A stretch of DNA of 11,085 nt from Paracoccaceae bacterium (GTDB taxonomy: Bacteria; Pseudomonadota; Alphaproteobacteria; Rhodobacterales; Rhodobacteraceae), in the NCBI GenBank assembly GCA_013214715.1, contig JABSSB010000038.1, forward strand, positions 17,221 through 28,305, given 5' to 3'. The translations under genes and the position numbers were made by a program. Below the pieces are notes generated by a model, which saw nothing but the letters and a program-made list of their open reading frames with translations, did not search any database and was not told the origin of the DNA. Positions 1 to 7,472 of the stretch are shown here, piece by piece (the first letter of the stretch is position 1; every line of letters begins with the position of its first letter).

Positions 1-65
1 AGTTCGCCAACCCGCAGCTGACGCTGCGAGGGGCCGGAGCCTTCGGAATACCGGTTCTTTGCCAT
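1..65 (-). CDS. rbfA: Ribosome-binding factor A, N-terminal fragment (runs off left edge)
   Basis: RbfA binds the 30S subunit and takes part in late 16S rRNA 5'-end maturation and cold adaptation. Only the first 21 codons plus two bases are present. Read leftward they give MAKNRYSEGSGPSQRQ followed by LRVGE, which matches the N terminus I know for rhodobacterial RbfA (MAKNR..., a Gly/Pro/Ser stretch, SQRQLRVGE). The ATG at 65-63 gives the family-typical MAKNR start and has GGGGA just upstream, although the spacing is short. An in-frame ATG at 74-72 would add MGN. The gene diverges from dapB across about 84 bases. The call rests on a short but distinctive peptide; the rest of the gene is outside the window. 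Confidence 0.8.
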   Translation of the reverse strand, partial: MAKNRYSEGSGPSQRQLRVGE

Positions 66-149
66 ATTCCCCATCTATGCGCTTCGCGGGGTTTTGCCAA
101 GCGGTTCTGGCTGCGCTAACAGGGGCGCGGACCAAGCAGGGGACAGGAT
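66..149. promoter_or_regulatory. Divergent rbfA/dapB intergenic region
   Basis: This 84-base stretch lies between the divergent starts of rbfA and dapB, so it should hold promoters for both. The only candidate I can point to for dapB is TTGCCA at 94-99, followed after 17 bases by a poor -10 (TAACAG at 117-122). I saw no convincing operator or riboswitch. A lysine riboswitch would not fit in so short a leader. The dapB Shine-Dalgarno is AGGGGACAGG, ending just before the ATG. Promoter positions are weak inference. Confidence 0.3.
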
Positions 150-959
150 ATGAGCGATTTGCCGGGCATCGTTGTGACAGGGGCATCGGGCCGTATGGGT
201 CAGATGTTGATTGAGACCATCACCGGCAGCGACCGGGCGCGGTTGGTGGGCTGTGTCGAGCGGGCAGGCCATGACTGGGTGGGCCGCGATGCCGGAGAGG
301 CAATGGGCGGCGCCGCCTTGGGCGTGACGGTGACGGATGATCCGCTTGAGGCCTTTGCCAAGGCGCAGGCCGTGATCGACTTCACCTCTCCGGCCGCGAC
401 GGTGGAATTTGCCGGGCTGGCCGCGCAGGCGCGGGCAGTGCATGTGATCGGCACCACCGGAATGACGGATGAGCAGATCGCCGCGCTGTCTCCGGCGGCA
501 CGGCACGCGGTGATCGTGCGGGCCGGAAACATGAGCCTTGGGGTCAATCTGCTCGTCCAACTGACCCGCCGCGTGGCCCAGGCGCTGGATGAGGATTTCG
601 ATATCGAAGTGGTCGAGGCGCACCACCGCCACAAGGTCGATGCGCCGTCTGGCACCGCGCTGATGCTGGGTGAGGCCGCCGCCGAGGGCCGCGGCGTGGA
701 TCTGCGCGATGTGGCCGACCGGGGCCGTGACGGGATCACCGGGGCACGCAAGCGAGGGGATATCGGCTTTAGCGCTATTCGCGGCGGCGACGTTGTGGGT
801 GAACACGACGTGATCTTTGCCGCCGATGGCGAACGGATCGTGCTGCGTCATCTGGCCAGCGACCGGGCCATTTTCGCCCGCGGCGCATTGAAAGCCGCGC
901 TGTGGGGTCAGGGGCAGAAACCCGGCGAATATGACATGATGAATGTGCTTGGTCTCTGA
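150..959 (+). CDS. dapB: 4-hydroxy-tetrahydrodipicolinate reductase
   Basis: DapB is a cytoplasmic enzyme that reduces 4-hydroxy-tetrahydrodipicolinate to tetrahydrodipicolinate with NAD(P)H, feeding lysine and meso-diaminopimelate (peptidoglycan) synthesis. The 269-residue length is normal for the family. An N-terminal Rossmann domain opens with the dinucleotide loop GASGRMG (residues 11-17). GTTG lies at 101-104. The family signature EAHHRHKVDAPSGTA (156-170) contains the catalytic His158 and Lys162, equivalent to E. coli His159 and Lys163. The end of the protein (GQKPGEYDMMNVLGL) is the usual family C terminus. The ATG has a good Shine-Dalgarno (AGGGGACAGG). The neighbour rbfA is divergent, and a small exported protein follows on the same strand after 83 bases, so dapB may be expressed alone or with it. 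Nothing is degenerate. Confidence 0.97.
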   Translation: MSDLPGIVVTGASGRMGQMLIETITGSDRARLVGCVERAGHDWVGRDAGEAMGGAALGVTVTDDPLEAFAKAQAVIDFTSPAATVEFAGLAAQARAVHVIGTTGMTDEQIAALSPAARHAVIVRAGNMSLGVNLLVQLTRRVAQALDEDFDIEVVEAHHRHKVDAPSGTALMLGEAAAEGRGVDLRDVADRGRDGITGARKRGDIGFSAIRGGDVVGEHDVIFAADGERIVLRHLASDRAIFARGALKAALWGQGQKPGEYDMMNVLGL

Positions 960-1042
960 GTTTGCCAAAATGTCGCAGGCGGGATTGGTGATCCAAACTG
1001 CAATCGGAAACGTATCAGATGCGAACCACATCGGAGAACATC

Positions 1043-1399
1043 ATGACCCGTCTCATATTTGCCAGCCTCTTTGCCTTGAGCGCAACAGTCGGCACGGCGC
1101 AGGCCGAGTTTGCCAAGATCGAAGATGTGGACGCGTTCCGTGCGGCTGTTGAAGGCAAAGTCCTGAAACGGCCCTTTGTCACGCTTGAGGTGTCTCCGGG
1201 CGGCGAAATATCGGGAAAGGGCCTGCGCTGGCCTGTGACCGGAAACTGGCAGTGGCAAGACGGATATTTCTGCCGCGATCTCTACTGGGGCGAGTCAGAG
1301 CTGGGGTATAATTGCCAGGAAGTGCGCCTGAACGGTGGCAAAATCCGCTTCCGCTCGGACCGTGGCACGGGCGATTACGCCGATTTCTCGATCAACTGA
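1043..1399 (+). CDS. Small exported protein of unknown function
   Basis: A 118-residue protein with a clear Sec signal peptide (MTRLIFASLFALSATVG, then TAQA) and probable cleavage after Ala21, leaving about 97 residues in the periplasm. The mature part is rich in Trp, Tyr, Gly and charged residues. It holds two cysteines (Cys77 in GYFCRDLYWG and Cys91 in GYNCQEV) that could form a disulfide. I see no catalytic motif. The start at 1043 is preferred over an in-frame ATG at 1019 because it has GGAGA at the right distance and puts the signal peptide at the N terminus. I recall similar short secreted rhodobacterial proteins labelled 'dihydrodipicolinate reductase'. That label is probably carried over from the neighbouring dapB, since there is no nucleotide-binding loop here. 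The gene ends 9 bases from the converging DUF1674 gene. Confidence 0.8.
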   Translation: MTRLIFASLFALSATVGTAQAEFAKIEDVDAFRAAVEGKVLKRPFVTLEVSPGGEISGKGLRWPVTGNWQWQDGYFCRDLYWGESELGYNCQEVRLNGGKIRFRSDRGTGDYADFSIN

Positions 1400-1408
1400 C
1401 GACCGGCT

Positions 1409-1618
1409 TTAAAAGTCGATCGCCAGCCCCTTTTTCTCCCAATCGCCATAGCGTACCGGCTCTGGCCCATCACGCCCGCCCAGTTCAGTGGGCAGCCCAG
1501 CTTTCTTGGCCTCTTCGGCGCGGCGGGCATCAGCTTCGGCCAGCGCGCGCTGCGCGGCTTCGGGCAGGGCTTTGCGGCGCTCCTGTTCCGTTTCGGGCTG
1601 TGTCGGCTCTTTGGTCAT
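1409..1618 (-). CDS. DUF1674 / SDHAF4-type succinate dehydrogenase assembly factor
   Basis: A 69-residue protein. The N-terminal 40 residues are charged and Ala/Glu/Arg-rich, probably helical or disordered. The C-terminal block GPEPVRYGDWEKKGLAIDF (residues 51-69) is the hallmark of DUF1674, the family of eukaryotic SDHAF4. Family members bind flavinylated SdhA and help it join SdhB; that role is inferred here from the motif alone. The ATG at 1618-1616 is chosen because GAAAGGA lies just upstream and the protein then starts directly with the family-like MTKEP. An upstream in-frame ATG (1708) would add 30 Cys/Arg/Pro-rich residues and overlap the rsmB start, so it is unlikely. The gene is tail-to-tail with the small exported protein and head-to-head with rsmB. 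No sdh genes are in view. Confidence 0.88.
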   Translation of the reverse strand: MTKEPTQPETEQERRKALPEAAQRALAEADARRAEEAKKAGLPTELGGRDGPEPVRYGDWEKKGLAIDF

Positions 1619-1657
1619 GGGCTGTCCTTTCTCACGCGGCGTGATATGGGGCAAGCC

Positions 1658-1687
1658 TTGATATGCGGCGCAAGGGCGTCGTGGCAA
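1658..1687 (-). promoter_or_regulatory. Possible promoter for the DUF1674 gene
   Basis: On the minus strand, TTGCCA (1687-1682, five of six matches to TTGACA) is followed after 18 bases by TATCAA (1663-1658, four of six to TATAAT). This would place transcription about 30-40 bases before the DUF1674 ATG. It lies in the 88-base divergent spacer with rsmB. It is a pattern match only. No equally good promoter facing rsmB was seen. Confidence 0.3.
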
Positions 1688-1706
1688 CCGACAGGCGACA
1701 TGTGAC

Positions 1707-2969
1707 ATGGCCGATCAAGGCATCCCGGCGCGCAAGGGCGCGATAGACCTTCTGGATCAGGTACTGGGTGAGGGCCGCGCGCTCAGCGAGGTGTTGCCCT
1801 TGCTGGACCCGCTGGATCCCGCCGACCGGGCGCGGGCGCAGCGGCTGACGACGGATGTTCTGCGCGAACTGGAACGGGCCGACCGTGTGCTCGCCCCGCA
1901 TTTGCGCAAGTCACCGCCGCTGCGGGTGAAGAATGCGCTGCGTCTTGGCACGGTGGAGCTTGTCCACGGTGCCGCCGCCCATGGTGTGGTCAATGATCTT
2001 GTGTCCATTGTTGGCAAGCACAAACGCCACGGTGCGATGAAGGGGCTGGTCAATGCGGTTCTGCGCAAGGTCGCGGATAACGGCGCAGAGGCTTGGGCAA
2101 AACTGCGCGTGCCTCGCCTGCCCAAATGGCTGCGCAGTCCGCTGTCTGATGCCTGGGGCGCGCAGGCCGTCGCTGCGATGGAGGCCGCGCATGTCGAAGG
2201 CGCTTCGCTGGACCTCACCCTCAAACCCGACGCTGCAGCCCGTCCGGACGGAGAAATGCTGCCCACAGGATCGCTGCGCCTGCATGAGGCGGGGCAGGTA
2301 TCGGCGCTGCCGGGCTTTGCCGAAGGCGCATGGTGGGTGCAGGATGCGGCGGCTGCCCTGCCTGCGCGGCTGCTGAATGCCCAGCCAGGGGAAGCCGTGC
2401 TGGATATGTGCGCCGCGCCGGGCGGCAAAACGCTGCAACTGGCCGCTGCCGGGGCGCAGGTCACGGCGCTGGACCTGTCAGAGGCGCGGCTGGAGCGTGT
2501 GCACGAGAACCTCAAACGCTGCGGTCTGAAAGCGCGGGTCACGGCAGGCGATGCGCTGGAGCATCAGGGGCAATATGACGCCATTCTTCTGGATGCGCCC
2601 TGTTCGGCCACCGGCACGATCCGCCGCCATCCGGACCTGCCCTATGCCAAGGACAAAGGCGCGGGTTTTGGCGATCTGATCGGGTTGCAGGCGCAGATGC
2701 TGGCCCATGCCTGGAGCTTGCTGCGCCCCGGCGGGCGGATGGTGTATTGCACATGTTCGCTTTTGCCCGACGAGGGCGAGGTGCAGATTGATGAGGCATT
2801 GGCCCAATGGCCCGAGATGCAGGTTGACCGCGCCTCGGTCGAGGCTTTGCCGGGGATCGATGCGGGTTGGATCAGTTCCGAAGGCGGGCTGCGCCTGCGC
2901 CCCGATTACTGGGCTGAACAAGGTGGTATGGACGGGTTTTACATGGTCTTGCTGTGCAAACCTGCATAA
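1707..2969 (+). CDS. rsmB: 16S rRNA (cytosine(967)-C5)-methyltransferase RsmB
   Basis: RsmB (Sun/Fmu) uses S-adenosylmethionine to methylate C967 of 16S rRNA in the cytoplasm. The protein has 420 residues. The N-terminal part (about 10-135) resembles the NusB-like RNA-binding domain, with the typical KNALRLGTVEL and VNAVLRKV segments. The C-terminal Rossmann methyltransferase shows motif I VLDMCAAPGGKTLQ (231-244), an acidic motif II (Asp256 in TALDLS), motif IV DAPCS (296-300, Cys299), and motif VI with TCS (349-351, Cys350). In this family the TCS cysteine is the nucleophile and the PC cysteine assists product release, so both catalytic cysteines are present. The ATG at 1707 has a weak Shine-Dalgarno. 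An alternative later start would cut into the NusB-like domain. RmtB/NSUN-type relatives are less likely given the NusB-like domain. It heads the rightward gene run. Confidence 0.93.
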   Translation: MADQGIPARKGAIDLLDQVLGEGRALSEVLPLLDPLDPADRARAQRLTTDVLRELERADRVLAPHLRKSPPLRVKNALRLGTVELVHGAAAHGVVNDLVSIVGKHKRHGAMKGLVNAVLRKVADNGAEAWAKLRVPRLPKWLRSPLSDAWGAQAVAAMEAAHVEGASLDLTLKPDAAARPDGEMLPTGSLRLHEAGQVSALPGFAEGAWWVQDAAAALPARLLNAQPGEAVLDMCAAPGGKTLQLAAAGAQVTALDLSEARLERVHENLKRCGLKARVTAGDALEHQGQYDAILLDAPCSATGTIRRHPDLPYAKDKGAGFGDLIGLQAQMLAHAWSLLRPGGRMVYCTCSLLPDEGEVQIDEALAQWPEMQVDRASVEALPGIDAGWISSEGGLRLRPDYWAEQGGMDGFYMVLLCKPA

Positions 2970-3061
2970 GCGAACGAATAGACCGGTGACAGGCTGCACC
3001 AGGCTTGGCTAAGCTATGGCCATCGAGGCGCCGTCAGAGCAGTCATGCAGCAGGGGTCCGG

Positions 3062-4798
3062 ATGGCCGGCAAAGTAGTACCAAAGGAAACCACCGGTTTT
3101 TTCCACCGCCGCTCTGTACGGCGCGGGTGGCGACAGCCTATTTCGGGCGGGTTCGTCATGCGGCCCGAACCGTTCACCATCGGCTCCATCCCGCATGGGC
3201 GGCAGATCCTGGCGGGCCATCTGATGCTGGCCGGGCATGTAGTTGAGTTGGCGCATGGATCCCTTTGGGATTATCCGGCTTTGGATCTGGGATTTGACGA
3301 GGCGCGGCATGGCTTTGGCTGGCTGGATGATCTGGCGGCTGTCGCAACTCCTGCGGCACGGCGCAAGGCGCAAGGCTGGCTGTGGGACTGGATCGCGCAG
3401 AACCGCGCGGGCAACGGCCCGGCATGGCGCGCTGCGCCGACAGGGCGCCGGGCGCTGCGGCTGGTGTTTCATGCTTTTTTCCTGCTGCACTCTGCCGATG
3501 ACGATCAGCGTCGGTTGTTCCTGCAAATGCTCACGGCGCATATGTGGCATCTCAGCCGCCGGGCCGAGCATGCGCCCGACGGGATGGGCCGGGTCGAAGC
3601 GCTGAGCGCATGGTTGATCCTGTCGCTTTGTCTGGAAGGCGGCGGGATGCTGGCCACGCCGGCCCTGTCTGAGCTTGAGCGCTCAGTCACCCGGATGGTC
3701 GATGATCATGGCGGGGTGGCCTCGCGCAATCCCGAGGGACTTCTGGATCTTGCCTGCCATTTGCAATGGGTCGAAGACGCCCTGACCGGGGCGGGGCAGA
3801 CGTTTCCATCGACGCTGGCGGGGTTGCGCGATTCTCTGGCGTTGACCCTGCGCAGCCTGCGCCATGCCGATGGGGCTTTGCCGCGGTTTCACGGCGGTGG
3901 GGCCGGGCGCGATGGGCTGCTGGATCGGGTTCTGGCTGGCTCTCCGGTCACCACGCGTCGCGACGGGCGCAGCGCGATGGGCTTTGCGCGGCTCTCGGCG
4001 CGGCGCAGCTCGGTTATCATGGATGCCAGTGCGCCGCCGACCGAAGGCGCTGCGCTGACGGGTCATGCCTCTACCCTCGCGTTTGAACTGACATCGGGGC
4101 GGCGGCCGATCATCGTGAATTGTGGACCGGGGCAGCATTTTGGGTCTGATTGGCGCCGTGCAGCGCGGGCGACCGCCGGGCATTCGGTCCTGTGTGTCGA
4201 AGCCTATTCCTCGGCCCAGTTAGGCAAGCCCGACCCGGGCACGGGGTTGGAGCCGCTGACCAATGCGCCCGCCAAGGTTCTGTGCGATTTCCTGCGGCTC
4301 GACGGGGCCGACCGTATCCAAGGCGTCCATAGCGGTTATGACGCCTCACACGGGCTGACCCATGCGCGGATGCTGGACCTTGACCATGACGGGCGCTGCC
4401 TGCAGGGCGAAGACCGGTTGATGGTCGCCTCTGACGCGGCGCGGCCCCGGTTTGATGCAGCGATGCGCGCGGGTGGCGGCGGCGTGCCGGTCTATATCCG
4501 GTTTCACCTTCACCCCGATGTCGCGGCGGGCCTGTCATCGGATCACAAGACAGCCACACTCGCCCTGCGATCCGGGGAGCGGTGGGAATTCACCCATGAG
4601 GGTGGCTTCAACCTGTCGATCGAGCCGTCGGTTTACCTTGATCCCGATGAGATGACGCCACTTGCGTCGAAACAGGTGGTTCTATCCGGCCGCGCAATGA
4701 AGTATGCGACGCCCATTCGTTGGTCGCTGCGCAAAACAGATGACACCGCGCAGGCGGTGCGGGATCTGGCCCAAGGCGACGACGACACCGATCTGTGA
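3062..4798 (+). CDS. Heparinase II/III-like family protein
   Basis: A 578-residue protein of the heparinase II/III-like group. The N-terminal two thirds is helical and Trp/Leu-rich, as in the alpha/alpha toroid of polysaccharide lyases. From about residue 310 the C-terminal beta-rich domain carries family-like segments: GHASTLAFELTSGRRP, TAGHSVLCVEAYSSAQ, GYDASHGLTHARML, then RFHLHPDVAAG and SIEPSVYLD. True heparinases eliminate uronic-acid polysaccharides in the periplasm. This protein has no signal peptide that I can see, so its substrate and location are unknown and it may act on a cell-wall or capsule polymer inside the cell. The start at 3062 (AGGGG just upstream) is preferred over TTG at 3005, which has no ribosome site, and over ATG at 3158, which would remove a conserved-looking lead-in. 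The purH start lies 20 bases after its stop, so the two are probably cotranscribed. Confidence 0.85.
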   Translation: MAGKVVPKETTGFFHRRSVRRGWRQPISGGFVMRPEPFTIGSIPHGRQILAGHLMLAGHVVELAHGSLWDYPALDLGFDEARHGFGWLDDLAAVATPAARRKAQGWLWDWIAQNRAGNGPAWRAAPTGRRALRLVFHAFFLLHSADDDQRRLFLQMLTAHMWHLSRRAEHAPDGMGRVEALSAWLILSLCLEGGGMLATPALSELERSVTRMVDDHGGVASRNPEGLLDLACHLQWVEDALTGAGQTFPSTLAGLRDSLALTLRSLRHADGALPRFHGGGAGRDGLLDRVLAGSPVTTRRDGRSAMGFARLSARRSSVIMDASAPPTEGAALTGHASTLAFELTSGRRPIIVNCGPGQHFGSDWRRAARATAGHSVLCVEAYSSAQLGKPDPGTGLEPLTNAPAKVLCDFLRLDGADRIQGVHSGYDASHGLTHARMLDLDHDGRCLQGEDRLMVASDAARPRFDAAMRAGGGGVPVYIRFHLHPDVAAGLSSDHKTATLALRSGERWEFTHEGGFNLSIEPSVYLDPDEMTPLASKQVVLSGRAMKYATPIRWSLRKTDDTAQAVRDLAQGDDDTDL

Positions 4799-4818
4799 CC
4801 GCCTGAAAGGACCCGCCC

Positions 4819-6408
4819 ATGACTGCCACTCTTCCCCTGCGCCGTGCTTTGATTTCGGTGTCCGATAAGACCGGGCTGGTCGATCTTGGACAGGCGCTGG
4901 CCGCGCGTGGGGTCGAACTGCTGTCGACAGGCGGCACCGCCAAGGCGCTGCGCGATGCCGGGCTGGAGGTACGCGATGTGTCAGATGTCACAGGCTTTCC
5001 CGAGATGATGGATGGCCGCGTCAAGACGCTGCACCCGATGGTGCATGGCGGTTTGCTGGCGTTGCGCGACAATGACGATCACCGCGCCGCGATGGAGGCG
5101 CATGGCATCGCAAGCATCGATCTGCTGGTCGTAAATCTCTATCCGTTCGAGGCCACCGTAGCCGCCGGGGCCGATTACGACACCTGCATCGAGAATATCG
5201 ATATCGGCGGGCCCGCGATGATTCGCGCCGCATCCAAGAACCACGCCTTTGTCACCACGCTGGTCGATGTCGACGATTACGACGCTTTGCTGGCCGAGTT
5301 GGCGGACAATGACGGCGCCACCACCTATGCCTTTCGCCAACGCATGGCACTGACCGCCTATTCTCGCACAGCGGCCTATGATGCGGCTGTGTCTGGCTGG
5401 ATGGCCAAGGCATTGGAGGCCGCCGCGCCGCGCCGCCGCGCTGTGGCCGGAACATTGGCGCAAAGCCTGCGCTATGGCGAAAATCCGCATCAATCGGCGG
5501 CGTTCTACACCGATGGCTCCGACCGGCCCGGCATCGCCACCGCGACCCAGCATCAGGGCAAAGAGCTGAGCTATAACAATATCAACGACACCGATGCCGC
5601 GTTCGAATTGGTCAGTGAATTCGCCGCCACTGACGGCCCGGCCTGCGCGATCATCAAACACGCCAATCCTTGTGGTGTGGCGCGTGGCAGCACTCTGGCC
5701 GAAGCCTATGGCCGCGCCTTTGATTGTGACCGGACCTCGGCCTTTGGCGGGATAATCGCGCTGAACCAAACGCTTGACGCAGACACCGCCGCCAAGATCA
5801 CCGAGATTTTCACCGAGGTCGTGATCGCCCCCGACGCCAGTGATGAGGCCAAGGCGATCTTTGCCGCCAAGAAGAACCTGCGCCTGCTGACCACCGGGTC
5901 GCTGGCCGATCCGCAGGAGATTGCCATGACGATCCGGCAGGTATCGGGCGGCTACCTTGTGCAGGACAAAGATACCGGCCATATCGAACTGGAAGATCTC
6001 AAAGTCGTCACCAAACGCCAGCCGAAAGAGCGGGAATTGCGCGATCTACTTTTTGCCTGGACCGTCGCCAAGCATGTGAAATCCAACGCAATTGTCTATG
6101 TCCGTGACAGTGCCACCGTGGGCGTTGGCGCCGGCCAGATGAGCCGCGTGGACAGCACCCGCATCGCAGCGCGCAAGGCGCAGGACATGGCCGAGGTGCT
6201 GGGGCTCGAGGCGCCACTGACCGAAGGATCGGTTGTGGCCTCTGACGCATTCTTTCCCTTTGCCGATGGGCTGATCACCGCCGCCGAAGCCGGCGCCACC
6301 GCGCTGATCCAGCCGGGCGGGTCGATGCGCGATGCCGAGGTGATCGAGGCCGCAGACAAGCTGGGTCTTGCGATGGTCTTCACCGGCATGCGCCATTTCC
6401 GGCACTGA
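4819..6408 (+). CDS. purH: Bifunctional AICAR formyltransferase / IMP cyclohydrolase
   Basis: PurH performs the last two steps of purine synthesis: 10-formyl-THF-dependent formylation of AICAR to FAICAR, then ring closure to IMP. The 529-residue length is normal. The N-terminal MGS-like cyclohydrolase domain (about 1-150) has LISVSDKTGL (11-20), LLSTGGTAKAL (34-44), GRVKTLHP (66-73) with its lysine, and NIDIGGPAMIRAASKN (126-141). The C-terminal transformylase domain has LRYGENPHQ (217-225), KHANPCG (280-286) with the catalytic Lys-His pair, GAGQMSRVDS (437-446) and ASDAFFPFADG (474-484). The ATG is preceded by GAAAGGA. Its stop lies 5 bases before the lspA start. All key residues seen are intact. 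No purine-responsive element was found in the short upstream gap, so transcription probably starts before the heparinase-like gene. Confidence 0.98.
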   Translation: MTATLPLRRALISVSDKTGLVDLGQALAARGVELLSTGGTAKALRDAGLEVRDVSDVTGFPEMMDGRVKTLHPMVHGGLLALRDNDDHRAAMEAHGIASIDLLVVNLYPFEATVAAGADYDTCIENIDIGGPAMIRAASKNHAFVTTLVDVDDYDALLAELADNDGATTYAFRQRMALTAYSRTAAYDAAVSGWMAKALEAAAPRRRAVAGTLAQSLRYGENPHQSAAFYTDGSDRPGIATATQHQGKELSYNNINDTDAAFELVSEFAATDGPACAIIKHANPCGVARGSTLAEAYGRAFDCDRTSAFGGIIALNQTLDADTAAKITEIFTEVVIAPDASDEAKAIFAAKKNLRLLTTGSLADPQEIAMTIRQVSGGYLVQDKDTGHIELEDLKVVTKRQPKERELRDLLFAWTVAKHVKSNAIVYVRDSATVGVGAGQMSRVDSTRIAARKAQDMAEVLGLEAPLTEGSVVASDAFFPFADGLITAAEAGATALIQPGGSMRDAEVIEAADKLGLAMVFTGMRHFRH

Positions 6409-6413
6409 CCGCG

Positions 6414-6896
6414 ATGCGCTGGATGGCATTCACCGCGGCGCTGGCGCTGGCATTGGATCAAGCCAGCAAGCTGGCGATTCTGCATCTGCTCAACTTGCGC
6501 GACGTGCTGTTCATGGATGTTTGGGCACCCTATCTGGTGTTTCGCTATGGCGAGAATACCGGCATCAATTTCGGCCTCTTTGATGGCGGGGCGGAACTCG
6601 TGCGCTGGGCGTTGGTTGGATTCTCTATCGTGGTCTGCGTGGTGCTGTGGGTTTGGCTCAGCCGTCCGCGTCATGGCACGCTGATCCGGGTCTGCGGTGG
6701 CCTGATGATTGGCGGGGCGCTGGGCAATGCGGTGGACCGGGCGACCTACGGCTATGTGGTGGATTTCCTGAACATGTCCTGCTGTGGGATTTCCAACCCT
6801 TACGTCTTCAACGTCGCGGATATCTTCATCTTTGCCGGAGTCATCGGTATTGTCATTTTTGACCGGCGTGATGAGCCGGGCAAAAAGGCCGCGTGA
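6414..6896 (+). CDS. lspA: Lipoprotein signal peptidase (signal peptidase II)
   Basis: LspA is an inner-membrane aspartic protease that cleaves the signal peptide from diacylglyceryl-modified prolipoproteins just before the lipobox cysteine. The 160-residue protein has four hydrophobic segments (about 5-22, 64-83, 94-106, 131-149). Conserved features are DQASK (15-19), ENTGINFGLF (47-56), GNAVDR (104-109) followed by VVDF with catalytic Asp117, and FNVAD (132-136) with catalytic Asp136. Between the two aspartates is a loop with MSCCGIS (121-127), longer than in E. coli LspA; I believe such insertions are usual in Rhodobacterales. The start is 5 bases after the purH stop, and any Shine-Dalgarno must lie inside purH, so translational coupling is likely. 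A lipoprotein gene follows directly. Confidence 0.96.
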   Translation: MRWMAFTAALALALDQASKLAILHLLNLRDVLFMDVWAPYLVFRYGENTGINFGLFDGGAELVRWALVGFSIVVCVVLWVWLSRPRHGTLIRVCGGLMIGGALGNAVDRATYGYVVDFLNMSCCGISNPYVFNVADIFIFAGVIGIVIFDRRDEPGKKAA

Positions 6897-6927
6897 CCCC
6901 GGCGCGGCAAAAGGGTAAAAGGCAGCC

Positions 6928-7446
6928 ATGAGAGTTGAGCGATACATGCCGAAAGCCGCCATTCTGGGCCTGGTGATTGCCACCGGATTGGCCGGGTGCA
7001 GCAATAAGGGGCTGCGCAATGTGCAGCAGCAGGGCGAAGGCCCCGATGAGTTTATGGTGATGCCCGCCAACCCGCTCTCGCCGCCGCCCAGTTTCACCAC
7101 GCTGCCACCGCCGACGCCCGGCGGCGCAAATCTGGCAGATCGCGACCCGATAGAAGAAGCCGTTGTCTCGCTTGGCGGTCGTGTGCCCAGCGCCAGTGGC
7201 GGCGTGCCCGGATCGGATGCCGCTCTTGTCGCGGCGGCCTCGCGTTATGGCGTGCCTGCGAATGCCCGATCGGTGATCCAGGCCGAGGATGATGAGTTCC
7301 TCGCACGCCAGCAGCGCTGGCAGGGCTGGCGTCTGGTCGATCGGTATGACGATGTCTATCGCGACCAATGGCTGAACTCGACGGCTGAAACCGAACGCTT
7401 CCGCCGCTCCGGCGTGCCGGTCAGCAGCGGCCCGCCGGCCCCATAA
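6928..7446 (+). CDS. DUF3035-type lipoprotein, candidate BAM subunit BamF
   Basis: A 172-residue predicted lipoprotein. A hydrophobic signal (AILGLVIATG) leads to a lipobox LAGC with Cys24, so it should be lipidated, cleaved by LspA, and anchored facing the periplasm, probably in the outer membrane. The mature N terminus has GPDEFMV (38-44) followed by a proline-rich stretch (about 48-64), which resembles the conserved short motif of BamF/DUF3035. The rest is charged and ends in a disordered-looking Pro/Ser tail. BamF is an alphaproteobacterial accessory lipoprotein of the outer-membrane beta-barrel assembly complex; assignment to that role is by family resemblance only. The ATG at 6928 has AAAAGG six bases upstream; the in-frame ATG at 6946 is less well supported. 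It follows lspA by 31 bases. Confidence 0.75.
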   Translation: MRVERYMPKAAILGLVIATGLAGCSNKGLRNVQQQGEGPDEFMVMPANPLSPPPSFTTLPPPTPGGANLADRDPIEEAVVSLGGRVPSASGGVPGSDAALVAAASRYGVPANARSVIQAEDDEFLARQQRWQGWRLVDRYDDVYRDQWLNSTAETERFRRSGVPVSSGPPAP

Positions 7447-7472
7447 GCCCTACACGTTTTCGCAAGGCGCGG

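Noticed and set aside
13..28. Small inverted repeat CGCAGC-TGAC-GCTGCG near the left edge
   Set aside because: It lies inside the rbfA coding sequence and has only six pairs; codon choice in G+C-rich DNA explains it.
958..1116. Direct repeat GAGTTTGCCAA at 958-968 and 1106-1116
   Set aside because: Eleven bases only. One copy overlaps the dapB stop and the other codes for the signal-cleavage region of the next gene; there is no third copy nearby and no inverted ends, so chance is likely.
2970..3061. Spacer between rsmB and the heparinase-like gene as a possible terminator or small RNA
   Set aside because: Only very short imperfect stems with no T-run and no recognisable promoter or RNA fold were found.
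4981..5982. Long open frame of 333 codons on the minus strand inside purH
   Set aside because: It lies wholly opposite an intact, motif-complete purH. Its composition (runs of Gly, Arg, His and Gln) is typical of antisense frames in high-G+C coding DNA.
6096..7100. Minus-strand open frame of 334 codons spanning the purH end, lspA and the lipoprotein start
   Set aside because: It runs across three well-supported genes and shows no family motif or ribosome site; it is a shadow frame.
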